DNA from: Candidatus Galacturonatibacter soehngenii
GTDB taxonomy: Bacteria > Bacillota > Clostridia > Lachnospirales > Lachnospiraceae
DNA length: 64,000 nucleotides
Direction of reading: 5' to 3'
NCBI RefSeq assembly: GCF_008830185.1
Contig: NZ_WAGX01000004.1
Location: 62,001-126,000 of the forward strand
Position numbers and translations under genes: made by a program. A model generated the notes under the pieces. It was not told the origin of the DNA and did no database searches. It saw only the letters and a list, made by a program, of their open reading frames with translations. This document shows positions 17,387-26,192 of the stretch, in pieces (within the stretch, counting starts at the first letter, position 1; each line of letters starts with the position of its first letter).

Positions 17387-19600
17387 ATGCCAATTATATT
17401 TCACGAAAAGTCAAGACAATTTCATATTTACAATGAGTATATTAGTTATATTATTGAAATTATGGAAAATGGAGAGTTAGGGAATCTTTACTATGGCAAA
17501 AAAATAAACGATAGAGAATCTTTTGCTTATCTTCATCAAGATAAAGAACGGTCATTAGCAGCTATGGCTACCGATTCACAGTCAAATTTATGTTTGCAGT
17601 ATACCAGACAAGAATACCCTTCTTATGGAAGAGGAGATTACAGGTATGGAGCATATAAAATAGAACAAGAAAATGGAAGTACCATATCAAAGTTTGAATA
17701 TGTAAATCATTCCATTTATGCAGGGAAAAAGAGTATAAATCCACTGCCTTCAACCTATGTGGAAGATGAAGAAGAAGCAACCAGTATAGAGATTTATTTA
17801 TATGATAAAATCATTGATACAAAACTTATTTTGACCTATACAATATACGAAGAAAGAGCAGTTATCACACGATGTGCAAAACTGATTCATAAAGGCGAGA
17901 AGCCAATTGTTTTAGCAAATGCAATGAGTGTAAGTGTAGATATTCCAGATAAGGATTATGAAATGATACATTTGTCTGGAGCATGGGCAAGAGAACGAGC
18001 AGTTAAAATACGTAAATTAGAACAAGGAATACAGTCTGTCTATAGCATGAGAGGAGCTAGTAGTGCTGAGCACAATCCTTTTGTTGCGATAAAAAGGTCT
18101 CATACAACGGAGGATTGCGGCGAAGTATATGGATTTAGCCTTGTCTATAGCGGAAGCTTTTTAGGGCAGATAGAAGTTTGCTCTCATGATACAACCCGCA
18201 TAATGCTTGGTATTCATCCAGATAATTTTTCATGGAGATTAAATCAAGGCGATGAATTTCAAACGCCAGAAGCTGTAATGGTTTATTCTGATGAGGGCTT
18301 AAATGGTATGAGTCAGACTTATCATGCATTATATAGAAATAGACTTGTCAGAGGGTATTGGAGAGATAGAGAGCGTCCTGTATTACTGAATAATTGGGAA
18401 GCAACATACATGGATTTTACCGAAGATAGTATTATTCAACTGGCAAAAAAAGCGAAGGAGCTTGGCGTAGAGTTATTTGTTTTGGATGATGGATGGTTCG
18501 GGACTAGAAATGATGATACACAAGGTCTTGGGGACTGGTATGTGAATAAGAATAAGTTACCAGACGGAATAAGTGGCCTTTCAGAAAAGATAGAGAAACT
18601 AGGTATGAAATTTGGTATTTGGATAGAGCCAGAGATGGTAAATAAAAATAGTGATTTATATAGAACACATCCTGACTGGATTTTATCAACACCAGATAGA
18701 TTTGAAAGTCCTAGTAGATATCAGCATGTACTTGATTATTCCCGTCCCGAGGTAATAGACACCATATTTAATATGCTTGATCGTTTGCTTTCTGATTCAA
18801 AAATATCTTATATTAAGTGGGATATGAACCGATATATTACCGAATGTTATTCAAGAAGTGCATCATCCAAAGAGCAAGGAACAGTGATGCATAAGCATAT
18901 TCTTGGAGTTTATGAATTGTACAGTCGACTAACAACTAAATATCCAGAGATTCTATTCGAATCGTGTGCAAGTGGTGGAGCTAGGTTTGACCCAGGAATG
19001 TTATATTTTTCTCCACAGATATGGTGCAGTGATAATACCGATGCAATTGAACGCTTAAAGATTCAATATGGAACGAGTATGGTATATCCCCTTTCTACTA
19101 TGGGAGCTCATGTTTCAGCAGTTCCAAATCATCAGGTTAATCGATTTACCCCTCTTCAAACAAGAGGAAATGTAGCCTTTTTTGGAGTATTTGGTTATGA
19201 ACTTGACTTAAATAAACTAACGAAAGAAGAACAAGAACAGGTAAAAAATCAAATCGAGTTATATAAAAAATATAGAAAATTAATACATGAAGGAACATTT
19301 TTTAGAATTCAAAGCCCTTTTGAATCAGAAGATACAGCTTGGAGCGTTGTTTCTAAAAATAAAACAGAAGCAATTGCAGTTTATTATTTTAAGTTAAACT
19401 ATGCAAATGCTGGTTTTGTTAGATTTAAGTTAAAAGGACTAGACCCAAATAAACAATACCAATTAATACTTAATGATAAAGAGTGTATCATGTATGGAAG
19501 CGAACTGATGTATGCAGGATTGCCTCTAGATCGAAATAAAGAAGGTAAGAAATATGGTGATTTCTCATCGTTATTATTTCATATTAAGGAAGTTCGATGA
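17387..19600 (+). CDS. Alpha-galactosidase, GH36
   Basis: A 737-residue cytosolic retaining alpha-galactosidase. The N-terminal beta-sandwich (about 1-330) is followed by the TIM barrel with LDDGWFGTRNDD, nucleophile Asp479 in YIKWDMNRY and acid/base Asp549 in WCSDNTDAIERL. The SCASGGARFDPG substrate loop is intact. Length and spacing are nearly those of the Geobacillus AgaA type. No signal peptide, so it acts on imported raffinose-family sugars. It starts 14 bases after the permease and overlaps the next gene by 4. Confidence 0.95.
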   Translation: MPIIFHEKSRQFHIYNEYISYIIEIMENGELGNLYYGKKINDRESFAYLHQDKERSLAAMATDSQSNLCLQYTRQEYPSYGRGDYRYGAYKIEQENGSTISKFEYVNHSIYAGKKSINPLPSTYVEDEEEATSIEIYLYDKIIDTKLILTYTIYEERAVITRCAKLIHKGEKPIVLANAMSVSVDIPDKDYEMIHLSGAWARERAVKIRKLEQGIQSVYSMRGASSAEHNPFVAIKRSHTTEDCGEVYGFSLVYSGSFLGQIEVCSHDTTRIMLGIHPDNFSWRLNQGDEFQTPEAVMVYSDEGLNGMSQTYHALYRNRLVRGYWRDRERPVLLNNWEATYMDFTEDSIIQLAKKAKELGVELFVLDDGWFGTRNDDTQGLGDWYVNKNKLPDGISGLSEKIEKLGMKFGIWIEPEMVNKNSDLYRTHPDWILSTPDRFESPSRYQHVLDYSRPEVIDTIFNMLDRLLSDSKISYIKWDMNRYITECYSRSASSKEQGTVMHKHILGVYELYSRLTTKYPEILFESCASGGARFDPGMLYFSPQIWCSDNTDAIERLKIQYGTSMVYPLSTMGAHVSAVPNHQVNRFTPLQTRGNVAFFGVFGYELDLNKLTKEEQEQVKNQIELYKKYRKLIHEGTFFRIQSPFESEDTAWSVVSKNKTEAIAVYYFKLNYANAGFVRFKLKGLDPNKQYQLILNDKECIMYGSELMYAGLPLDRNKEGKKYGDFSSLLFHIKEVR

Positions 19601-20217
19601 AATACATTCAAAGTCATAAAAAACTACTGTTAAAAATCATACTGTACGTAATGGGAATAATAATGATGCCTTTAGGAGTAGTATTTACAATTAATTCTCA
19701 TATGGGGGCGGGAGGATATGATGCTTTAAACTTTATACTGGGAGAGCGTATTGGAGTTTCGAGCTCTTATGCAATTATAGGTACAGCATTCATTGCAATG
19801 ATAATCAGTGCGTTAATAAGAAAAAAAATCCCGAGAATTACAACATTTATTACAGCTATTTTAGTTGGCATTACTACACAGTTATGGAAGGGTGTTTTAT
19901 CAAATACACGCAGTGCGTCCCTTTTTCTTTCAATTACGTTTCTTTTCATCGGTATAACAATAATTGGTTTTGGAATAGCGAGCTATATGTTGTCTGAATT
20001 ACCAACGAATCCGACTGACGATATCATAGTAGCTTGTAAAGAAAGAGGGTTGCCAATACGGAATGTAAAGATTGGTATGGACATCATATGTGTTTTATTG
20101 GCGCTCATATTAGGGGGAGAAATCGGAATAGGGACAATCTTTATTACGATTTGCTTAGGCCCAATGGTTTCCTTTTTTTATGATTTCATAAAGAAGAAGA
20201 CGAATGATTGTACATGA
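19597..20217 (+). CDS. YczE/YyaS/YitT-like integral membrane protein
   Basis: A 206-residue protein with five or more transmembrane helices. The opening LGVVFTINSHMGAGGYDALN and later LSELPTNPTDDIIVACKE resemble the YczE/YyaS group of membrane proteins with no settled function. Its ATG overlaps the alpha-galactosidase stop (ATGA), so translation is coupled and it belongs to the sugar operon. A role in sugar or proton flux is possible but unproven. Confidence 0.75.
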   Translation: MKYIQSHKKLLLKIILYVMGIIMMPLGVVFTINSHMGAGGYDALNFILGERIGVSSSYAIIGTAFIAMIISALIRKKIPRITTFITAILVGITTQLWKGVLSNTRSASLFLSITFLFIGITIIGFGIASYMLSELPTNPTDDIIVACKERGLPIRNVKIGMDIICVLLALILGGEIGIGTIFITICLGPMVSFFYDFIKKKTNDCT

Positions 20218-20276
20218 TACATGATAATACAAATAATAGTGTTAATTTTTATATTGGTTCTATGAATACTTTATTG

Positions 20277-20312
20277 AAGGAGGTGGTTAATCATACTGCC
20301 TCCTTAATTTTT
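20277..20312 (+). terminator. Terminator of the alpha-galactoside operon
   Basis: AAGGAGG pairs with CCTCCTT (7 bp, 15-base loop), followed by AATTTTTT. Confidence 0.7.
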
Positions 20313-20332
20313 TAATTGTGTTTTCAATATAC

Positions 20333-20361
20333 TTGTACGAAACACAAAACATTGCTATAAT
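20333..20361 (+). promoter_or_regulatory. Sigma-A-type promoter for the ABC-F gene
   Basis: TTGTAC (20333) and TATAAT (20356) are separated by exactly 17 bases, about 50 bases before the ABC-F start codon. Confidence 0.65.
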
Positions 20362-20411
20362 CGAGAGTAGACAAATAGAACAATTCAGTGAAATGAACAT
20401 GAGAGGTACGC

Positions 20412-22208
20412 ATGAATTTATTAACAATAGAAAATATGACAAAGTCATATACCGATAGAATCTTATTTAACAATGTAAACTTTAGTATTGAGGAAGGCGA
20501 AAAAATTGGTGTCATCGGCGTAAATGGTACAGGAAAGTCCACTTTATTAAAAATCGTAGCAGGGCTTGAAGACACCGAACTTGGTACTGTTACAAAAGGA
20601 AATCAGGTGTATATTCGTTATCTTGCACAAAATCCAGTATTTCAAGAAGAGGTTACTGTTTTACAAGCGGTACTAGAGGATAACACGAACAAAGAAAACG
20701 AATGGTCCATAGAAAGTGAAGCAAAATCCATGTTAAATAAGCTAGGAATCACAGATCATTCGGCCCTCATTAAGCATATGTCAGGTGGTCAAAAAAAGAG
20801 AATTGCTCTGGCAAGTACCTTATTAGCAACTGCTGATATATTGATACTAGATGAGCCGACGAATCATTTAGACAATGAAATGTCAGAGTGGTTAGAAGAA
20901 TATCTAAAGAGACGAAAAGGTGCCGTTTTAATGGTTACCCATGATCGATATTTTCTAGACCGCGTTTCCAATCGAATCATCGAGATAGAAAAGGGCAATA
21001 TTTATAGTTATGTTGGAGGTTATTCAGAATTCTTACGACTAAAAGCGGTCAGAGAAGATATGGAAAACGCGACAGAAAGAAAGAGGCAATCTATTTTAAG
21101 AAATGAGCTTGCCTGGATTAGTAGAGGTGCAAGAGCACGCTCCACAAAGCAAAAAGCAAGAATTGAGCGCTTTGAAGAAATGCGTCAAATCGACGCTCCT
21201 ACAAAGGAAGAAAATGTGGAAATCAGCTCTCTTTCTTCAAGGCTTGGGAAAAAGACAATTGAAGTCTATGATGTATGTAAAAGCTATGGAGAAAAGACTC
21301 TAATAAAAGATTTTAACTATATTTTCTTAAAAGGTGACCGCATTGGTATTATCGGCCAGAATGGTTGCGGAAAAAGTACATTACTAAAAATAATAAATGG
21401 TATCATAGAGCCAGACAGCGGTTATGTAGAAATGGGTGCTACCGTAAAGATTGGCTACTTTTCACAAGAAAATGAATACATGGATGAAAATCTAAAAGTC
21501 ATTGATTATGTAAGAGAAGGTGCGGAATATATTGAAACGGTAGAGGGAAAGGTTACAGCATCACAGATGCTGGAACGATTTTTATTTGAAGGTGCACTTC
21601 AATGGAGTCAGATTAAGAAATTATCTGGTGGAGAAAAAAGAAGACTTTACTTACTACGAATTCTAATGGAAGCACCAAACGTATTGATTTTGGATGAGCC
21701 AACCAATGATTTGGATATTCAAACCATGACTGTTTTGGAAGATTATTTAGATAGTTTTGATGGCATTGTAATAACAGTATCACATGATCGTTATTTCTTA
21801 GACCGTGTTGTAAAACGATTGTTTGCCTTTGAACCAAATGGTGTGATACGACAATTTGAAGGAAGCTACAGTGAATATAAGGAAGTTAATCAGCCAGTCA
21901 GTGAAAATGAAGGTGCAAAGCCTGTAGAGATAAAGACAAAGACAGAAAAGGTAAGAACACAAAAGTTAAAATTTTCTTACCAAGAGCAAAAAGACTATGA
22001 AACAATCGAAGAGGATGTGGCAGCATTGGAAGAAAGCATTGAGCAGCTAGAGAAAGATATCACTACTTATGCAACCGATTTTCCAAAGTTAAATAAATTA
22101 ATGGAGCAAAAAGCGATATTAGAAGCAAACTTGGAAGAAAAGATGGAACGCTGGATGTATTTAACGGAGTTGGCGGAGAAAATTGAAGCACAAAGGGATG
22201 CTAATTAA
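20412..22208 (+). CDS. ABC-F family ATPase (Uup/YdiF-like)
   Basis: A 598-residue soluble protein with two ATP-binding cassettes and no membrane helices. Walker A is GVNGTGKST in the first and GQNGCGKST in the second; signatures are MSGGQKKR and LSGGEKRR; Walker B LILDEPTNHLD and LILDEPTNDLD. The linker (about residues 215-280) and a C-terminal coiled coil (about 530-595, IEEDVAALEESIEQLEKD) fit the Uup-like branch. Such proteins act on the ribosome or on branched DNA intermediates. A resistance role cannot be judged. It precedes the GH13-like gene by 27 bases. Confidence 0.92.
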   Translation: MNLLTIENMTKSYTDRILFNNVNFSIEEGEKIGVIGVNGTGKSTLLKIVAGLEDTELGTVTKGNQVYIRYLAQNPVFQEEVTVLQAVLEDNTNKENEWSIESEAKSMLNKLGITDHSALIKHMSGGQKKRIALASTLLATADILILDEPTNHLDNEMSEWLEEYLKRRKGAVLMVTHDRYFLDRVSNRIIEIEKGNIYSYVGGYSEFLRLKAVREDMENATERKRQSILRNELAWISRGARARSTKQKARIERFEEMRQIDAPTKEENVEISSLSSRLGKKTIEVYDVCKSYGEKTLIKDFNYIFLKGDRIGIIGQNGCGKSTLLKIINGIIEPDSGYVEMGATVKIGYFSQENEYMDENLKVIDYVREGAEYIETVEGKVTASQMLERFLFEGALQWSQIKKLSGGEKRRLYLLRILMEAPNVLILDEPTNDLDIQTMTVLEDYLDSFDGIVITVSHDRYFLDRVVKRLFAFEPNGVIRQFEGSYSEYKEVNQPVSENEGAKPVEIKTKTEKVRTQKLKFSYQEQKDYETIEEDVAALEESIEQLEKDITTYATDFPKLNKLMEQKAILEANLEEKMERWMYLTELAEKIEAQRDAN

Positions 22209-22235
22209 ATATAAGGATAAGAGGGGTACTTTTGT

Positions 22236-24089
22236 ATGATAACGGATGGTAACGGAAAAAGAAAAGTATTGGTAAGCAAAGGAATTACAACTACACTTGG
22301 AGTTACGATATATCAAGAAGGGATTAATTTTGCTGTTTCCGTTAAAGAGGGAATTGCTTGTCGACTCCTTCTGTATCCATATGGAAAAAGTGAGCCAATT
22401 CTTGATTATAGGTTTGATGAATCAAAGAAGGTTGGCGACATTCATACCGTTTTCGTGAAGAATCTTGACCTATTAAGGTATGAATATGTCTATTTACTTG
22501 ACGATGAGATCTACTTAGACCCCTATGCAAGAATCCTTACGGGCAGAGAGGAATGGGGGAAAGTAGTAGCAAAATCAGACCTTCGCTGTGCTTTTGATTT
22601 GGAAGAATTTGATTGGGAAGGGGATAGACCTTTAACGATTCCATACCATCAAGTGATTTTATATTCTCTCCATGTTCGAGGCTTTACCATGCATCCTACC
22701 TCCAAAGTAAAACATAAAGGAACATTTGAAGGAATAATTGAAAAAATTCCATATTTAAAGGAATTAGGAGTCAATCAAATAGAATTAATGCCTTCATATG
22801 AATTTGATGAAATCATTCCCAGACGTGAAAATAATATGGAATTTACAAAATATTTGCCGGATCGTCAATATACAATTAACTATTGGGGATATACAAAGGC
22901 TAATTATTTTGCTCCAAAAGCATCATATGCAAGTGGTAAAGATAGTGTAAAGGCATTTAAGTCCATGGTAAAAGAACTTCATAAAAATAAAATCGAAGTT
23001 ATTATGGAGTTTTATTTTGGTGAAGAGGTCAATCAAAATACCATAGTTGATTGTGTGAAATACTGGGTAGAAGAATACCATATTGATGGTGTTCATATCA
23101 ATAGCAATGGTGTGCCAACTACCTTACTTGCAACCATGCCAAGATTAAGCAATACAAAAATTATGACGGAGGATTTCGATTTTACAAGAATTTATAAGGA
23201 AGAGAATTATCCTTTGAATAAAAATCTGGCACAATACAATGACGGGTTTTTAATAGATGCTCGTAGGTTTTTAAAAGGTGATGAGGATATCTTAAATAAC
23301 TTTACCAATCGTATGAGAAAAAATCCAAGGTATTGTGGTGTAATCAATTATATAGCAAGCCACAACGGATTTAATCTTATGGATTTGGTGTCTTATGATG
23401 TGAAACACAATGAAGCCAATGGAGAGAATAACAAAGACGGAACAAATTATAATTATAGTTGGAATTGCGGCGTAGAAGGAACGACGAGAAAGAAAGCGGT
23501 TTTAAAACTTCGTAAAAAACAGATTAAAAATGCATATCTGTTATTCTTATTTAGTCAAGGCGTTCCAATGATTAATAGCGGAGATGAATTTGGACATACA
23601 CAGCAAGGAAACAATAATCCATATTGTCAGGACAATGAGATTACTTGGATTGATTGGAATAATATAAAAAAACAAAAGGAATTATTTGATTATATCAAAA
23701 CTTTAATTCGTTTTAGAAACGAGCATCCAATCCTTCATATGTCTAAAGAGTTAAAAATTATGGATTACTTATGTTGTGGATATCCTGATTTATCTTACCA
23801 TGGTGAAAAAGCATGGTATCCTGATTTTGGACTTGAAAGTAAGCAAATTGGCGTAATGTACTGTGGGAAATATGTATTAAAAGAGAACAAAAAAGAAGAT
23901 GACTTTATCTACATTGCATTTAATATGAATTGGGAGCCAAAGGAATTTTCCCTTCCAAGTCTACCGCCGAATAAAAAATGGAGGATTGTGTTTGACACCT
24001 CCCTAGAAGAACCAATTGATAAAGTAATTACCATACAAAGAAACTTGAATGTAAAAGAAAAAAGTATAGTAGTATTAATAGGAAAATAA
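22236..24089 (+). CDS. GlgX/isoamylase-like GH13 protein with a degenerate active site
   Basis: A 617-residue protein aligning along its length with bacterial glycogen-debranching enzymes: a CBM48-like N-terminus (about 15-105), then the barrel (YSLHVRGFTMHPTSKVKHKG) and characteristic HNEANGENNKDGTNYNYS and GNNNPYCQDNEITWIDW. The catalytic residues are not kept. The nucleophile position is Asn289 (DGVHIN instead of DGFRFD), the third acidic residue is Asn377 (SHNGF instead of AHDGF), and conserved region I reads IMEFYFGE rather than DVVYNH. Only the acid/base Glu312 (TED) survives. It is likely a non-catalytic glycan-binding or regulatory relative. RBS GAGGGGTAC. Confidence 0.8.
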   Translation: MITDGNGKRKVLVSKGITTTLGVTIYQEGINFAVSVKEGIACRLLLYPYGKSEPILDYRFDESKKVGDIHTVFVKNLDLLRYEYVYLLDDEIYLDPYARILTGREEWGKVVAKSDLRCAFDLEEFDWEGDRPLTIPYHQVILYSLHVRGFTMHPTSKVKHKGTFEGIIEKIPYLKELGVNQIELMPSYEFDEIIPRRENNMEFTKYLPDRQYTINYWGYTKANYFAPKASYASGKDSVKAFKSMVKELHKNKIEVIMEFYFGEEVNQNTIVDCVKYWVEEYHIDGVHINSNGVPTTLLATMPRLSNTKIMTEDFDFTRIYKEENYPLNKNLAQYNDGFLIDARRFLKGDEDILNNFTNRMRKNPRYCGVINYIASHNGFNLMDLVSYDVKHNEANGENNKDGTNYNYSWNCGVEGTTRKKAVLKLRKKQIKNAYLLFLFSQGVPMINSGDEFGHTQQGNNNPYCQDNEITWIDWNNIKKQKELFDYIKTLIRFRNEHPILHMSKELKIMDYLCCGYPDLSYHGEKAWYPDFGLESKQIGVMYCGKYVLKENKKEDDFIYIAFNMNWEPKEFSLPSLPPNKKWRIVFDTSLEEPIDKVITIQRNLNVKEKSIVVLIGK

Positions 24090-24126
24090 AATCTATAATA
24101 CGTAACTATTAGACCGAGGAATTAAG

Positions 24127-24654
24127 ATGAATGCAATACAACACTTTAAAACAATAACAAAGCATAAAATATTTGTCATGAAAGGCTGTTTTCAGATTGG
24201 ATTATATAAACAAGGAATTTTGCATGATTTGTCCAAATATACTCCAGCAGAATTTTTAATTGGCTGTAAGTATTACCAAGGGGTGAGAAGCCCGAATAAC
24301 GCAGAAAGAGAGAGCAAAGCCTATTCAGAAGCGTGGATGCACCATAAAGGAAGAAATAAGCACCATTATGAATACTGGACGGATTATAGTTTGGATGGAA
24401 GAGGAATCGTACCTGTATCAATGCCGAGAAAATATGTGGCAGAAATGTTTATTGATAGAGTCAGTGCTTCTAAAATATATGAAAAAGAAAATTATAATCA
24501 AACCAAGCCTTTGGAATATTTCTTACAGGGAAAAGGACATTATAATATGTCACAAAAGACAAGTGATGAGCTTGAACTATTATTAAGAATTCTTGCAAAA
24601 AAAGGAGAAAAGGCTACCTACAAGTACATAAGAAAAAAATTCTTACATAAATGA
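24127..24654 (+). CDS. DUF5662 family protein
   Basis: A 175-residue soluble protein with conserved His and Asp clusters (ILHDLSKYTPAEF and AWMHHKGRNKHHYEYW), the pattern of the DUF5662 family, which I recognise from memory. The histidine pairs look like a metal-binding HD-type site. The GACCGAGGAATTAAG site precedes the ATG. It follows the GH13-like gene by 37 bases and is probably cotranscribed. Activity unknown. Confidence 0.7.
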   Translation: MNAIQHFKTITKHKIFVMKGCFQIGLYKQGILHDLSKYTPAEFLIGCKYYQGVRSPNNAERESKAYSEAWMHHKGRNKHHYEYWTDYSLDGRGIVPVSMPRKYVAEMFIDRVSASKIYEKENYNQTKPLEYFLQGKGHYNMSQKTSDELELLLRILAKKGEKATYKYIRKKFLHK

Positions 24655-24685
24655 ATCAAGTGTTAACTTGTAGGCAACCTTTTCA

Positions 24686-25777
24686 TTATAAGTCAAGCTT
24701 CATATCGCCTTCTAGAATGAGTCCCTTTTTACGCATAAATTCTGATATTACAAGAGTGATAATTGCTGGAAGAATAAAATGCATCAATAAAATTTTAATC
24801 AATAAAAGAGTTGAACCGTCTATTGCAAGCATTGTATTCCATGTCATAATCTGTCCAACAAATCCAGCAGTTCCCATTCCAGAGCCTGTAGCGTTATTTT
24901 CCATATGAAAAATTAATGTTCCAATTGGGCCAAGAATAGCACTTGAAAGAATCGCTGGTAACCAGATAATTGGCTTTTTTACAATATTTGGGACTTGAAG
25001 CATTGAGGTTCCAATTCCTTGTGCAACAAGACCGCTTACCTTATTTTCTCTATAACTAGCCACGGCAAATCCTACCATATTGCAACAACACCCTATTGTT
25101 GCAGCGCCTGCAGCAAGTCCAGACAAGCTAAGACTGATACCAAGTGCAGCAGAGCTAATTGGCAGAGTTAGAATAATGCCCATTAAGACGGATACGATGA
25201 TGCCCATTAGTAAAGGTTGTTGAACGGTGCCCCAGTTGATTAATTCACCAAGTCTAATCATAAAAGCGGCAATAGGCTTTCCGATAAATAAACCAGCAAA
25301 AGAACCGCTTAAGATTGAAACCAAAGGAGTAACAAGAATGTCTATCTTGGTTTTTCCAGATACGAAGTTACCTAATTCAATACCAATGTAAGCGGCAACA
25401 AAGGAACCAAGTGGCTCACCAGGCCCAATGAATAAAATTGCTTCATTTAAAGTTAAGCTTCCAAGACTTCCACTTACAAGTACACTTCCAGCTAATATTT
25501 TGCTTGCAAAAGCGCCTACCATACCAGCACTAGCCGCAGATAATAAAACAAGAGGGCTTGTTTTTAATTTAAAGGCAACTCCACACCCAATTCCTGCACC
25601 TGTCAAAGCCGCAGCAACTTTTCCAATCAGATATAAGATGTCTCCTATATTTCCCCCGATAAGATTGCCGATTTGTTGGATAATGGTTCCTACAATCAGA
25701 GTAGAAAAAAGTCCAAGAGCCATTCCGCTAAGTCCGTCAATGAAAATTCGATTGAGTAATTTTTTTATTTTATCCAT
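24686..25777 (-). CDS. PTS_EIIC_2-type membrane transporter
   Basis: A 363-residue integral membrane protein with about nine to ten helices rich in small residues. Its beginning (FIDGLSGMALGLFSTLIVGTI), the repeated LLIGKVAAALTGAGIGCGVA-like segment and GSGMGTAGFVGQI match the PTS_EIIC_2 family, putative sugar phosphotransferase membrane subunits without EIIA or EIIB partners in the operon. The ATG at 25777 is chosen because AAGAAAGGTAG precedes it; earlier in-frame ATGs add an unlikely tail. It is monocistronic and convergent with the DUF5662 gene. Substrate unknown. Confidence 0.75.
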   Translation of the reverse strand: MDKIKKLLNRIFIDGLSGMALGLFSTLIVGTIIQQIGNLIGGNIGDILYLIGKVAAALTGAGIGCGVAFKLKTSPLVLLSAASAGMVGAFASKILAGSVLVSGSLGSLTLNEAILFIGPGEPLGSFVAAYIGIELGNFVSGKTKIDILVTPLVSILSGSFAGLFIGKPIAAFMIRLGELINWGTVQQPLLMGIIVSVLMGIILTLPISSAALGISLSLSGLAAGAATIGCCCNMVGFAVASYRENKVSGLVAQGIGTSMLQVPNIVKKPIIWLPAILSSAILGPIGTLIFHMENNATGSGMGTAGFVGQIMTWNTMLAIDGSTLLLIKILLMHFILPAIITLVISEFMRKKGLILEGDMKLDL

Positions 25778-26192
25778 AGATGTTCTACCTTTCTTATTCA
25801 TACACCAAAGTTTATAACTGTATATACATATGTACAATCACAAGATAAAGAATAGCATATTTGTATGTTTTGCGCAAGAGAGTTTATTTATGCTTATTTT
25901 TCTTGTTTTAACTTCGGAATAATACATATCTAGTTTTAATGTTTCATTCGTTATGAAATTATGATATTGCTAATGCAATTGCATATACTATAAGTTGAAT
26001 CAAGAAAGGGTTTCTCATATCTTTGATGAAATAAAAGAGTTCTTTCATTCATAAGTGATGTTAGTAATTGAGAAAAAGTGATGAGTAGAACGTTTTTACT
26101 TGTGCAAAAATAGTTGAAATATAGGAAGAAATAGAGTAGAATTTGAAAGTAAGATAGACAAATAATTAACATTTTTATAAAGGAGATATAAA
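25778..26192 (+). other. Intergenic region before gpmI
   Basis: About 415 A+T-rich bases between two divergent genes. A perfect 12-base palindrome ATGCAATTGCAT lies at 25973-25984 and could be a regulatory site. No small gene or structured RNA was recognised. Confidence 0.4.

Noticed and set aside
24607-24680. Hairpin terminator spanning the DUF5662 stop codon
   Set aside because: The stem is imperfect with a 35-base loop and lies partly in the coding sequence; support is too weak.
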